Shown in pieces: positions 33,601 to 45,802 of a DNA stretch of 64,000 nt; within the stretch, counting starts at the first letter, position 1, and every line of letters begins with the position of its first letter. This DNA is from Amphiura filiformis. Taxonomy: Eukaryota > Echinodermata > Ophiuroidea > Amphilepidida > Amphiuridae. The stretch lies in contig NC_092640.1 in assembly GCF_039555335.1 (NCBI RefSeq), forward strand, positions 35,582,784-35,646,783, in the 5' to 3' direction. A program made the translations under genes and the position numbers. The notes beneath the pieces are model-generated. The model was not told where the DNA came from. It saw only the letters and a program-made list of their open reading frames with translations, and searched no databases.

Positions 33601-36600
33601 CATCTAAACCTGCAATTTTAGCGCGACTTAAAAGTAGGCCGAAATGAGATTTATGTTGCCTAAAACATGCCAAAGGGAGGTGCAAATCATATATTGTGGT
33701 CAATTTCGTTCCGGTATTTCGAGCCAGGGGAATCTCGCTTCCAGCCGGTACATAATCTCTTCTAATTTTTTGCTTCTGTTGTGACGATAATTCAGTCAAT
33801 AATTGATTATTGATCATAGGGCAGAAAGTCATGAATAACCATTCATCAAGTGAACGTTTTTATATCCAATTCTGTGCATCAATTGTACTGAGTGAAGCAA
33901 GGATTTGTTTCTCCGTTAATAAATTCGTCACTCCTTGCTAGCCCTGCGACTGATGCACATCTACTCAACTTTGGTTCACGATGGATAGTTAGACTGGTAA
34001 CATGATGACGATTCTAATGTCATCATGTCTTGCACGTGATTCATATTAAATTATACTACTTATGTGATGTAACTCTGGTAAGGTTTTATATTAATTCATA
34101 CATACATATTATTTTGATCAGTTTATCTGATAATGTAAATTCATAATAAATTCTATGATACGTAATTTCTGTTTCATCTTGTTCATTTAGAGATTGTCAT
34201 TCCCGTTTCCGTTCATTCCCTCATCCCTTGGGACTCCAAATCTGGTACCTCGCTCTTCCTTCCCATGACTAATTCCCCAAAATAAAATTCATAATACTTC
34301 TAATGGTTTACACACTATTAGCAACAAGTGTTAATACTTAAACATTTCGGCGGAACACTAAATAAACACAAACGTACCAATTTTAACACTTTTGGTGACA
34401 GAAGTGTTGATTAAAGTGGTAACTTTTTAAGAGAAATGGTTAAATGTTCTATTAATTTAACATATGAGCACGTTAAAATTGAGTCAATGTATAAACACAC
34501 GTGTTAATAAACGTAATTTAAAGCCTACATTTAAGTTCAGCGCAATGGGATATGTTCTTGTATGTAATGCGCTTTATTGTGTTATATTATTATTTTACAG
34601 AATATTACGGGAATCTTTAACTTTTAAACATACACAACTGTACGGCGTTCACAGGGTAATAAAAGTGTTAAAATGGTGCATCTCTTAAAAATATAACTAT
34701 ACCTAATTATATTATTGACTAGATTTTAGAAGTTTAAAAACTTCTTGACTCTTTTCAAAGTGTTATGCTTTTCACATTATCATTATACCAGAACGAAATT
34801 ACAACACATTATGGAGCAGTGCAGTACACTTAATCATGCATAACTCGCAAACGCAAAATCGGAATCAACTGAAATTTTGGGAATAGATTTTTTCGTGGAT
34901 ATGTACTTAAAATGTCATAAAAAGAGGATGCTAGGATCGCGAAATACTACTTTAAGTGTGCAGTTAAGAGGCTGCTGTCTTCTTGTCGATATTTTCCAAA
35001 TTATAACAATTGTTAGAACTAGATAATAGGTTGTTTTTGCGTATTATTTTTGATGGTTAATATATTTTCAATTTAAAAGTTTTTAATTTTCTTTATTTGC
35101 AATTTTATATAAAAAGCAGGTAATAAGTCTATAATTGTAAGAGCACTGGAGCATTTTCAATGTTAATAATTGCAAAACACCGGCGGTAGATAGAAATTAA
35201 TAAATGTGTATTCCTGCCTTATATGATTGATGAATAATAATCAATAGATTTCAAAAGATTTGAAGTGAAAGTACTAATAAACCTGGTCGCGTTGCTAAAT
35301 TACACGTACTTCTTTTTTTTTAAACTTTGGAAAAACTCGCCCGAGTTTTTTAGTACGTCCCCATACCATGCAATGCGCGCTAATGTCATCATGTCTTGCA
35401 CGTGATTCATATTAAATTATACTACTTATGTGATGTAACTCTGGTAAGGTTTTATATTAATTCATACATACATATTATTTTGATCAGTTTATCTGATAAT
35501 GTAAATTCCTAATAAATTCTATGATACGTAATTTCTGTTTCATCTTGTTCATTTAGAGATTGTCATTCCCGTTTCCGTTCATTCCCTCATCCCTTGGGAC
35601 TCCAAATCTGGTACCTCGCTCTTCCTTCCCATGACTAATTCCCCAAAATAAAATTCATAATACTTCTAATGGTTTACACACTATTAGCAACAAGTGTTAA
35701 TACTTAAACATTTCGGCGGAACACTAAATAAACACAAACGTACCAATTTTAACACTTTTGGTGACAGAAGTGTTGATTAAAGTGGTAACTTTTTAAGAGA
35801 AATGGTTAAATGTTTTATTAATTTAACATATGAGCACGTTAAAATTGAGTTCAATGTATAAACACACGTGTTAATAAACGTAATTTAAAGCCTACATTTA
35901 AGTTCAGCGCAATGGGATATGTTCTTGTATGTAATGCGCTTTATTGTGTTATATTATTATTTTACAGAATATTACGGAAATCTTTAACTTTTAAACATAC
36001 ACAACTGTACGGCGTTCACAGGGTAATAAAAGTGTTAAAATGGTGCATCTCTTAAAAATATAACTATACCTAATTATATTATTGACTAGATTTTAGAAGT
36101 TTAAAACTTCTTGACTCTTTTCAAAGTGTTATGCTTTTCACATTATCATTATACCAGAACGAAATTACAACACATTATGGATAGGGGTGGGCACTGACCC
36201 AAATTTTTTTCAGGAAGCAGTTTTTCTATGGCCAAATTTCATCAGGAAAAAGAATCTGTCAAAAAAAAATTCACCAGATGAAGTCTTATATCGGGTTTTG
36301 ACGAAAATTCAAAATGGCCGCCAAAATAGGTGTTTTTAGGGATTTTACCACTATTAATATAGTTTTAGGCCCAAACCACCAAGTAATATGTCTTTCTATA
36401 TGTTTTTGAGGCTGCTGATTCCATATCTGCCATTAATATAATGGCCATATGAATATCTAGATGGCTAACATTCAAAATGGCCGCCAAAATAGGTGTTTTT
36501 TCAAGATTTTGCCACTTTTGTATAGGTTAAGGCCAGAAGCACCAAGTAATATGTCTTTCTATATGTTTTCGAGGCTGCTAATTCCAAATCTACCATTTCT

Positions 36601-39600
36601 ATAATAGCCAAATGAATAGTTAGGTTAGATAATAGTACAAATTCAAAATGGCCGCCCAAATCACCTTTTTGAAAAAGACTTTCTGCGGACAGTGAGCCAT
36701 TTATATTGATATATTGACTAATGTGTCTTTTTAGGTGTTTTCATTTCGCAGCCTATGAATCTCTACTTTATTAAGCGATATGATTAATAGTGGCAATAAT
36801 CACCTCAGATAATACATTTTATAATGGTACATGAGGCACCATTATGTTAAATGTACCGCACCAAGGCATTTGTTTTTTATATTATTGGTAGGCACGACTG
36901 TATATGGTGTCAATTGTGTCATTTCAGCTTCATAACAGCTCACCATATAACAGCGGAAAAGCAAATATGAAGCCATAATATCGCTAAAGTGTTGCTGGAT
37001 CACCGGGTAGTTCAGCTCTACAGCGAGGAATGCATGGTTAAGGCTTTCGCTAATCTAAGAAATGGATCCTTTGGGATCGGTAGAATAATATTATATTTCA
37101 GTGTCCAAGGGCTAAGGGGAACAATATGGTGCCAGCCAAATTGAGGCAAGTGAAATGACAGAGGACTGGATCAAGAAGAGTGTCTGATGACAGCATAATC
37201 TCTGGGCAAAAGAATCCTCGCTGACTATGACCAATTCAAATCTCTACTCAAAAATCTGAAGATTGGTTTGATAAAGTCGGGCAATTCAATTGGGATATGA
37301 ACGAAAATATTTAGGACATACACTGACATACGTGCAAAAACAGATACCTTCTTAAAGAAACAGAAGCAGAATTTGATGTCAAAAATGACTATAAAGGACG
37401 AAATTTACATGGACAATTGCATCGGGGAATACTTTTTACAAAGCTACTTTCAATGCTACTGTTTCTAACTCATGGATCCGAAAGAATAAACAAGGAGCAT
37501 CCAAAATCGAATCGGCTGAAGGGCTGGAGAAAAATGCGAGAATCAGAAAGAGAGCGAGAGAGAGAGGAAGGTGTTGCTAAGAGACTGCAGATGTAAGCCT
37601 TGAATTTTCGACATAGCCATTAGCCAGTGGTCATTGTATTTCTTGCTACGCACTAGACCCATCGACCATGTGGTCACTTACCTATCATGGCATTGAGCTT
37701 GTGACCAGCAGCTTTTGTGTATCGTTAAGTTCTGCGGTGACAACATTGTCTGCTCTATCGAGCGAGTGTTGGAGATTGAGATAATGTCATGCAAGTAGCG
37801 GTTCATGGCTCAGCGACTTGAAAATACATATGTGTTAGGTCTCCATTTGACCTCCATTGTTTGCAAGTGGAAGCAATATCAGCTCTGTTTGGCTCAGGCT
37901 CTGCATCATCACTGTCAATAAAGTGTCACTTGGAAAATCAACATTTTCTTGTTCCTCCTTACCAAAGACAATGTGTGAAATATGATGCTAGTGCTAGATC
38001 ATCCAGACTGACTTCATAGTCTGGTAGGCATGACCATCTATCTGGATTTGATTTACCAAAGCTTAACAGAGCTCGGAGTACTTAATGGCATGCTTCTTGT
38101 AGTCTAATTGCTAGTGTATAGGCATTCAAAGTGCTCAACTCTGACAAAATATTGAAGTCAGGGTATACCAACTTGTTTATTGGATTCAAGGCATGCATCC
38201 TGGATCTGCAGGCTCTTAGCAACACTTTCTTCTTGAATCAGTCCTCTGTTAGTTCACTTGTCACAATTTGGCTGACATTGATTATTTGCGAATATTGGCT
38301 ACTGTCTCTTTGACACTGAAATATCACTCTACCGATCACAATTCAAGCATCCATTTCTTAAATTAGCGATACACTTGAACTTGCATTCCTCATTGTAGGG
38401 CTGATCTACCCGCTAACCCAGCAAGACTTAAATAGCGATATTGTGGCTTCATGTTTGTTTTTGAGCTGCTATGGTGAACCTGAAAGTACACAATTGACAT
38501 ACAGTTGTGCGTACTAAAAAACCTTGGTGCAGTACATTTGCCATAATGGTGCCTCTTGTACCATTATGAATATATTATCAGATATTGCCACAATCATTAA
38601 TCAAATGTGATTATTATCAAGTAGAGATTCATAGTCTGCGACATGAAAACACCTAAAAATTACTATTACTCAATATAAATGGGTCCCTGTCAGCAAATTC
38701 TTTAAAAAAGGTGATCTTTTTGGCGGCCATTTAAAATTTGTGCCATATTTGATCTAGATATTCATATGACCATTATATAAATTATATGGAATCAGCGGCG
38801 TCAAAAACATATGGAAAGACATATTACTTGGTGCTTTTGGCCTAAAACTATACAAAAAGTAGCATAAACTTGAAAAACAACACCTATTTTGGGGCCATTT
38901 TGAATTTTAGCCATCTAGATATACATATGGCCATTATATTAATGGCAGATTTGGAATCAGCGGCCTCAAAAACATATATAAAGACACATTACTTGGTGCA
39001 TTTGACCTAAAACTATACAGAAAGTGGCATAATCTTGAAAAAAAAACCTATTTTGGCGGCCATTTTGAATTTTAGCCATCTAGATATTCATATGGCCATT
39101 ATATTAATGTCAGATTTGGAATCAGCGGCCTCAAAAGCATATATAAAGACATATTACTTGGTGCATTTGGCCTAAAACTATACAGAAAGTGGCAAAATCT
39201 TGAAAAAACACCTATTTTGGCGGCCATTTTGAATTTTAGCCATCTAGATATTCATATGGCCATTATATTAATGGCAGATATGGAATCAGCAGCCTCAAAA
39301 ACATATAGAAAGACATATTACTTGGTGCTTTTGGCCTAAAACTATACTAATAGTGGTAAAATCCCTAAAAAACACCTATTTTGGCGGCCATTTTGAATTT
39401 TCGTCAAAACCCGATATAAGACTTCATCTGGTGACATTTTTTTTGACAGATTCTTTTTCCTGATGCAATTTGGCCATAGAAAAACTGGTTCCTGCGTAAT
39501 TTTGCAGAAAAAAGTCCTTGTGTGCCCACCCCTATTATGGAGCAGTGCAGTACACTTAATCATGCATAACTCGCAAACGCAAAATCGGAATCAACTGAAA

Positions 39601-41766
39601 TTTTGGGAATAGATTTTGTTCGTGGATATGTACTTAAAATGTCATAAAAAGAGGATGCTAGGATCGCGAAATACTACTTTAAGTGTGCAGTTAAGAGGCT
39701 GCTGTCTTCTTGTCGATATTTTCCAAATTATAACAATTGTTAGAACTAGATAATAGGTTGTTTTTGCGTATTATTTTTTGATGGTGAATATATTTTCAAT
39801 TTAAAAGTTTTAATTTTCTTTATTTGCAATTTTATATAAAAAGCAGGTAATAAGTCTATAATTGTAAGAGCACTGGAGCATTTTCAATGTTAATAATTGC
39901 AAAACACCGGCGGTAGATAGAAATTAATAAATGTGTATTCCTGCCTTATATGATTGATGAATAATAATCAATAGATTTCAAAAGATTTGAAGTGAAAGTA
40001 CACTTCGCGCTAATAAACCTGGTCGCGTTGCTAAATTACACGTACTTCTTTTTTTTTAAACTTTGGAAAAACTCGCCCGAGTTTTTTAGTACGTCCCCAT
40101 ACCATGCAATGCAGGGCCCACTCTACCATGACTTCGGAAGCGATAATTGTTCCGATATTGGGTATTGCGGAGTTAGAGTTCAAGTTCAAGGGTATACATT
40201 GTGTATTATAGAGTTGTATAACCTTGCAGTTGTATAACAAATACACACAACGTTGAATTGTCTTACTATAGACGAATCCAACGAGCCAAGTTATGGTCAG
40301 AATTTGGTCGGCCATATTTGGTTACCCGCATGCACCAAACAGGTGTTGTGAGTACCCAATTGGGTGGATTAAACCCGCTTAAAATTCGATGTTAGATTCT
40401 TTTGTGTTGTAAACTGTCATCATTCTTTTGTCTACGTGTAACACGGGTGATAGAATGCAGTTTATAATACCCTTCAAGGCCGCATCATCCCACATTTTAG
40501 GTGGGATAGTTGGGAACCCGTCGCGGCTGATTGCTGCCATTGAGGAGCAGGAATGCGTGAAATTGGATTCGTCTATATCCAATTGGAAGAACATGTTTAT
40601 TTTCAAATACATTCGAATTTAACAGTGGCATACGGGCCAAAGTTTCTAGGAGGGGATCATAAAATCGTCCCGATGATCCCCGGGGATAATCCATTACACG
40701 CGCGCTAAAAATTACAGGTTTAAATGGAAAAATGGTTGAAATGAGGGTTATGTTGCCTATAAAACAGGACAACGGGTGTGGAGCAAGTATAAATTGTGGT
40801 CAATTTGCGATTTGCCTGGTCGATATACGCAGCTGCTAAATTAGATCTTCTTATTTGTTTATAATGCCTTAATTATACACTCTAAAACAAGTGTTAATAC
40901 TAAACACTTTGGAGAAACACTTAATAAACACTTACAAATTGATTTTAACACTTCTGTCAACAGAATTACTAAAATTGTTTTAGCTTTTTAAAACGTTTTA
41001 TTAATCTATTAATCTAAAAGCCTACATGATAAAAAGAATACATATAATGTGTAAATGTGATCCTTTTAAACATAATACAAGTCTTAAAACTGCATGGCGT
41101 TCAAAGTGGCAATTAATAAACGTGTTAAAATTGGTGCGTTAGTGTTAAAATTTGCTTGTATCATATGTTTATTACTTTCAAGTGTTTGTATATTAACACT
41201 TGTTTTTTGCACCTTATGTGCTGGTATATTCACAAGTACATGTTACGTTTTTTTATATGCATGAACGTAGTAGCCCCTTTAAACTTGTACGGTACATGTG
41301 CATTTAATGCACACGAAACGACCATTTTAAGGGACCGATCGTTATTTACGGCAGGGGGGGGAATGGGTGTTTTGGCAAAAATATCGACAAAAAATTTCGC
41401 GTTCCCCCCCTCGCGTCCGCTCAAAATTTTCGCGTTCCCCCCTTGTTTTCCCAATTTTCTCCATTTAAAATTTAACAATCCCCCCTCCTGGTTCAACTAA
41501 AAATTTCAGGTTCCCCCCTCAAGATCACAAAAAAATTTCGTGTTCCCCCCTAAATTTACCCATTCCCCCCTGCCATAAATAACGATCGCTCCCTAAACAC
41601 CAAGCTCTTAAATTTCTGTATTATATTGCCAGGACATATTGCAGGTACGCGATGCTGCAGACCTACCTGATATCCATGACTTCGAAGTGCCACTAAGCAG
41701 TCCATAAGAAGCCACAAAAAGGAGAATTCCTATTAAAAACACCTTTTGTCGTGCCGATACTGCCAT
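27646..41766 (-). CDS. GH3-domain protein (GHDC-like), complete seven-exon gene
   Basis: Exons on the minus strand: 41766-41667, 33407-32376, 31855-31714, 30889-30725, 30194-30052, 29542-29439 and 27864-27646. All have GT-AG sites and matching phases (1,1,2,2,1,0), giving 634 codons plus a stop. The family is the GH3/acyl-adenylate superfamily; plant members conjugate amino acids to hormones, and animal GHDC homologues have no settled reaction. Visible landmarks: an N-terminal hydrophobic segment (about residues 9-24, VFLIGILLFVASYGLL) that looks like a signal anchor, two further hydrophobic stretches before residue 80, the nucleotide-binding TSGTTGKPKMIP at about 165-176, and the GH3 hallmark YRFRFGDVIKVVGF at about 455-468. 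Exon 2 carries most of the adenylation fold. Length and domain order fit a full protein. The first exon was placed by its ATG, signal-anchor character, GTAGGT donor and exact phase match to exon 2. Intron 1 (8.3 kb) is packed with repeats. A tandem damaged paralogue lies upstream on the same strand. Confidence 0.9.
28953..29195. mobile_element. MITE with GGGACACTTTGACCTCTGACATA ends-type, in GH3 intron 6
   Basis: Left GGGACACTTTGACCTCTGAC and right inverted counterpart (ATGTCAAAGGACAAAAACTG, TCCCAC) enclose an AT-rich TTATTATTG core. A second copy in inverted orientation is at 56152-56385. Non-coding. Confidence 0.6.
31085..31310. mobile_element. Partial MITE related to 52229-52525, in GH3 intron 3
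   Basis: Shares GTGTAGAAGAATTCAAATAT, AATGAACTTTTGCAAAACA, TTTTTCAATAATATATTGAT and the TTCGACCAATAATAC end with the complete copy at 52229-52525. The left terminus is missing here. Confidence 0.65.
31331..31680. mobile_element. MITE with GTAGCCAGC-type TIRs, 33 bp from a GH3 splice donor
   Basis: Left AGAGCATAGCCAGC and right GCTGGCTACGCTACT are inverted, with G-rich/C-rich subterminal blocks. Non-coding. It lies in intron 3 just downstream of the exon 3 donor (31713). Confidence 0.6.
33569..33625. repeat. Near-perfect short palindrome in GH3 intron 1
   Basis: GCGCTAAAATTGCAGGTTTA on one side and its inverted counterpart (AAACCTGCAATTTTAGCGC) on the other enclose a few A/T bases, giving a stem of about 24 bp. 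A diverged relative of one arm is at about 40700. Confidence 0.7.
34015..40112. repeat. Recent tandem duplication (1.38 kb unit) in GH3 intron 1
   Basis: Unit 1 is 34015-35390; unit 2 is 35391-40112, split by a 3.35 kb insertion at 36182-39533. Both begin TAATGTCATCATGTCTTGCA and end CCATACCATGCAATGC. Outside the insertion they differ only by scattered substitutions and small indels, including about 10 bp (ACTTCGCGCT) near the unit end. Identity is so high that the duplication is young or the result of assembly of two haplotypes. A much older third relative lies at about 40660-41200. Confidence 0.85.
36182..39533. mobile_element. 3.35 kb hAT-like foldback transposon with long inverted arms
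   Basis: Left end TAGGGGTGGGCAC and right end GTGCCCACCCCT are inverted. The flanking 8-mer ATTATGGA is present on both sides (36174-36181 and 39534-39541) and once in the empty duplicate unit, fitting a hAT 8-bp target-site duplication. The arms (about 36182-37180 and 38230-39533) are long diverged inverted repeats containing tandem units of about 160 bp (AATGGCCGCCAAAATAGGTG): about two to three in the left arm and four in the right. The centre (37190-38160) has no recognisable transposase; a block around GTGTTGCTAAGAG occurs in both orientations there. Non-autonomous. Confidence 0.8.
40267..40577. mobile_element. MITE 'TATAGACGAATCCAA', copy A (GH3 intron 1)
   Basis: Perfect 15-bp inverted ends TATAGACGAATCCAA / TTGGATTCGTCTATA; the outer TA may be a Tc1/mariner-type target duplication. 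Interior shared, in inverse orientation, with copies at 44335-44745 and 45803-46110. Non-coding. Confidence 0.85.
40660..41200. repeat. Older, diverged third copy of the GH3 intron 1 repeat unit
   Basis: Shares CGCGCTAAAA-TTACAGGTTTAAATG, TTATGTTGCCTA, TTGTGGTCAATTT, AAGTGTTAATACT and AACACTTAATAAACAC-type blocks, in the same order, with 33540-34500, but is much more diverged. It shows that the intron grew by repeated duplication. Confidence 0.6.
41330..41594. mobile_element. MITE with GATCGTTATTTA-type TIRs, close to GH3 exon 1
   Basis: Left GGGACCGATCGTTATTTACG and right AAATAACGATCGCTCCCT are inverted, with C-rich/G-rich subterminal blocks and internal repeats of TTTCGCGTTCCCCCC. Non-coding. 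It ends 72 bp from the exon 1 donor. Confidence 0.75.
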
Positions 41767-42339
41767 TGTTACTGTAATCAAGATATCACCATACGAAAAT
41801 CACAGGGTGTACTATTGTATTTATTTTTTTAAACTCTTACGGGCGCAGACCACCAAACCAAATAGCATCCCCACTGACACGTAAGTTTTTTTAAAATTTT
41901 AGGTGGTGTTTTGTACCCTCGTGACAATATTTTTCACATTTTTACATCATCATTGTATTAAGGATTGAATATTCATTTAAGTTTCAATTTTGGCTACTTT
42001 TGTAGCATCAACTGGAAATTTTGGGATAGCCTAAGCCTTTTTCGTGGATATCTACTAAAAACGGCGTATAGAAACACTCTATAGGCTAGCATCTTTAATA
42101 AGAACATGCACACAACCTTACGGAGAACATTATTGTCCCCAAGGACAACACATTGTCTCCAGTAGGCATAAACACTTTTAACCGGAACTCACCACCATTG
42201 CAACATTCGCGTAGTGATTTGATGTACTGCGCCCTTATGAGAGACTTATTTTGACCCACTGACCACTGACTTTGACCTATACAGAGCGATCCAAAAAGAA
42301 CTTTACCTAACTTAATTTTTGTAAGAACGCGTGTCTGGT

Positions 42340-42740
42340 GTGCTCTCATGGTCCCATATAAGTATTAGTTTGCAAAGGTGGATTACAGAGACCTTAATTT
42401 AATTTAATATTACCATTCACCATATTCTTAAAAAGATATATATTTGCAATATGTACAATATTGTGAAGAGCTGTTTGGGATTGTCCTTCTGATTTTAAAT
42501 AATTTTGATTCTTTGAAATTCGCGATATAATACAAATATCATGGCAAATTATTTAAGAATTTACATTTTTGACATTTAACAGTAATTAAAAGTAAACTTC
42601 ATAAATCTAATGAGATTTGTACTTGTATGATGTGTATGTAGATGGCGAAAGGAAAAGTCGACCATCATATGAAAATGTTGACCTTTCGTATGTTCGTCTT
42701 TTTGGAAACTTCAGTCATACAAAATGGTCGGGTTTTCATC
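42340..42740. mobile_element. Partial, diverged copy of the TTAA-type MITE
   Basis: Shares GGTGTGCTCTCATGGTCCCA, AAATTCGCGATATAATACAA, AAGTAAACTTCATAAATCT and GTGTATGTAGATGG-type blocks with the complete element at 58519-59186. It lies upstream of the GH3 gene start. Confidence 0.6.
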
Positions 42741-42744
42741 CCAG

Positions 42745-43945
42745 CTACATCCAATTTAAGTAGGTAGCATTATAATAAAGTCTACCTAGTTTACCTCAAT
42801 TGAGGAAAAGTTGACAACTTTTATTTTAAAATGATAAAGGAAAAAAATCAGTTCTTATCTGCACTTTCATAAATTAAAGTGTAGACTCCTAATTATATAT
42901 GTCATGTGTACCACTACTTTAGTTTTAACCCACTGAGTACTACCTGTCGATCTAACATTGCCTCTGAATGGTCAATTACACGATACCTTTACTATAATCA
43001 CCAATCAGATTGGAGCTTTGCAAATAATTCACCCCATTTTTTTGGTGTGGTGAAATTATTCTAACAATGTTGCTGATTGGTCCCATTGATAATGAAAACT
43101 TCTTTTTGGCCAATCGCCAGGTAGTTCTCATGGGGTTAAACAAGTTTTAAAGTGCGATTTAAAATGATTTGGTAGGCCCTACTCAGGTTTTCATCAGTGT
43201 TCTTCAGTTCAGAGTTCAGAAACTCGCCGTACACAAACTAAAGGTGAAGAACTATATGTGCAATCATACACATCGCTACTGTACTTCAGATTAGGCTCTG
43301 GTACTTCTGCCGATCTCAGATGGATGATTGTTCCCTTCTGGTTGCTCAGGTGGATGGTTGTTCCCTTTTGGTTCGGGTTGCACCAGTGGTTGCTGACCAA
43401 TTACGATGCGAATTATCAGGTATGTGGTCGCAGTTGTACATTGTATGAAGAAGGGTACACTTTTATGCGCACAAGGGGCAGTTTCCGTTCAGTCGTTCAC
43501 TCCGGTTCTTTGTACATATTTGTGAGGGAGGGTAGGCTGTTGATCTTAGGTTTGATCTCAGGTTTAGTTGTTTCCCAAATAAAACTGGAAACTAATCGCT
43601 ATAAGTGGATCAGGTGGATCTGACCAAATATAAAGCGACGATGGAATTTTTCTTCTTCCAATTACCTACTCTTTGTTTGTTGGTTGTTGAGTCACCCAGA
43701 CATCGGTTTCAGGACGATTTATTTACTAATGAAAAAAAAAAAAAAAATCACCCACCAACCCCCACCTCCCCCTCGCTAAAAAAAAAAATTGGTTCATCTT
43801 TTCGGGCTGTTGATGAAGGGCGGCACAATTTACCTATTCTGCAGCCCTCGGGTAGGAGTGGCCACTGAATATTGACTTTGGTTTTTTTTTCGATTTTCTG
43901 TTAAAACTTAGTTTTTCTTGATTTTTCCTTGAAGTATCAGGTATT
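42745..43945. other. Intergenic stretch between the two GH3 copies
   Basis: Non-coding by inspection. It contains a 28-bp-scale tandem duplication around GGTGGATGGTTGTTCCCTT at 43318-43375, and A-rich tracts at 43730-43790. Confidence 0.5.
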
Positions 43946-44334
43946 AGTTCATGACGAATTTTTCAATAGCAATTCCACCCACTCATTCTTTCGCAATTTC
44001 CTAGGCATCTTGAACTGCAAAACGCTGGTTGTGGAATTATGTATAATGTAATCGCGAAGGTCATTGAACGAGCCTGATTGGACGAGGATGACCTGAGCTA
44101 AACCCAAACTACCCATGCCTCGATAATAGTCGTACATTGACACTTGGTTGCGAAGGATGATATCGAGCTGAAATAGGAAAAAATAAGGATATATAACAAG
44201 CAAATGCTACGCAATGTTACTATAAATATCATTTTTGTTAGGTTTGGTCTTCGCTTACCGTCTTCGTCATTTCTACTTTCTTCGTCTGTTCTCCATCATC
44301 CAACACTCCCTTTCCCCTGACCTTCTTTTTCACC

Positions 44335-44745
44335 TATAGACGAATCCAATTTCACGCATTCCTGCTCCTCAATGGCAGCCATTAGCCGTGACGGGTACCC
44401 AACTATCCCACCTAAAATGTGGGATGATGCGGCCTTGAAGGGTATTATAAACTGCATTCTATCACCCGTGTTACACGCAGACAAAAGAATGATGACAGTT
44501 TACAACACAAAAGAAAATTTGGGATGATGCAGGCTTGAAGGGTATTATAAACTGCATTCTATCACCCGTGTAACACGTAGACAAAAGAATGATGACAGTT
44601 TACAACACAAAAGAATGTAACATCGAATTTTAAGCGGGTTTAATCCACCCAATTGGGTACTCACAACACCTGTTTGGTGCATGCGGGTACCCAAATATGG
44701 CCGACCAAATCCTGACCATGACTTGGCTCGTTGGATTCGTCTATA
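44335..44745. mobile_element. MITE 'TATAGACGAATCCAA', copy B with internal duplication
   Basis: Same 15-bp ends as copy A. About 100 bp (GATGATGCGGCCTTGAAGGG through TTTACAACACAAAAGA) is tandemly duplicated inside, making it 411 bp instead of 311. It lies in the last intron of the GH3 pseudogene. Confidence 0.85.
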
Positions 44746-45802
44746 TCTCTTCTTATTATTTTGTTATTGTCACCTTCTACCCTTTGCAGTTCTTTTCTTA
44801 TTTTTTACATCTGCACATCCTTTCCCTCCCTCCTCTTCCTTATCTATTTTCTCCTGTATCTCTTCTCATTTTTACTCATTTTCCTCTTCTTTTCTCCCTC
44901 TATATGTGTCTTTCTTTTCCTCCTCTCCTCTTTTTTCTTTTTCTATTTCTTTCCTTAATGAACCAAACTCTTGCTTCTCCGACATATTATATAAAACGGC
45001 TAATTAAGCTTTTTTGTACCTTGTCTCTGTCAATAAGTTCCTTCTTTATGGTGGATTCAGGTTTACTTTGTATTTCAACAAATACTACGTAATACGGGAC
45101 AGCAGCGGGCTCAGTAGTACCTGATGTTAAAAATAGCAATGACATTTTAAAGTTATAACAAATAATAAGTTCACCCCTGTATATCACGCAGCTAATACAT
45201 GAACTCTTTAGCTCTGATTCAAAACCTTATTTGTTGAAATTGATTGAGAATTAAAGAAACGGTGGTCTAAAACCTACTGAAGAGACGAAATCAAAAGTTG
45301 CACTTTTGTGTTCTAATCAATGAAAGCATGATGCTAGTTTTATCGTGCTAAGCACGGCGCTAGTTCCCTTGTTCGCAAACGCTTTGTGTACAAATCAATA
45401 GCGCATACAATGGAGGAAACTGCAACTTTTAAATTGGCACCTTCCTTGGGGTTTTGGATAGTCGTGTCTTATTTCTTTAACAATTTCAACGAATGAGGTC
45501 TTACATTCGAGCTAAAAGATGCAGCTATTGGCTGCTGGTTCCAATTATGACATATCTGCCTTTGTTTAGGATATACAGGGGGTAAACATAACTGGTACCT
45601 TAATTTTTTGGCTTACTGTATATACATAAATGGCATCAATACAAATTCCTTTTGTTACATAATTATTTGTTACCTAATATTGTGCATAGAAGGCCTCACA
45701 GGATCTATTGGTGACCCAGAATTATAATGACCGCACTGTCGACAATGAGGTAAACTACACCTATCGTTATCTCCAATTAAGTTCCAAGTATGATAGATAT
45801 GG

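Noticed and set aside
41230-41496. Overlapping frames on both strands near GH3 exon 1
   Set aside because: Translations of the C-rich/G-rich MITE at 41330-41594.
43258-43623. 121-codon plus-strand frame between the GH3 copies
   Set aside because: Driven by a short tandem duplication; no similarity, no splice or promoter support.
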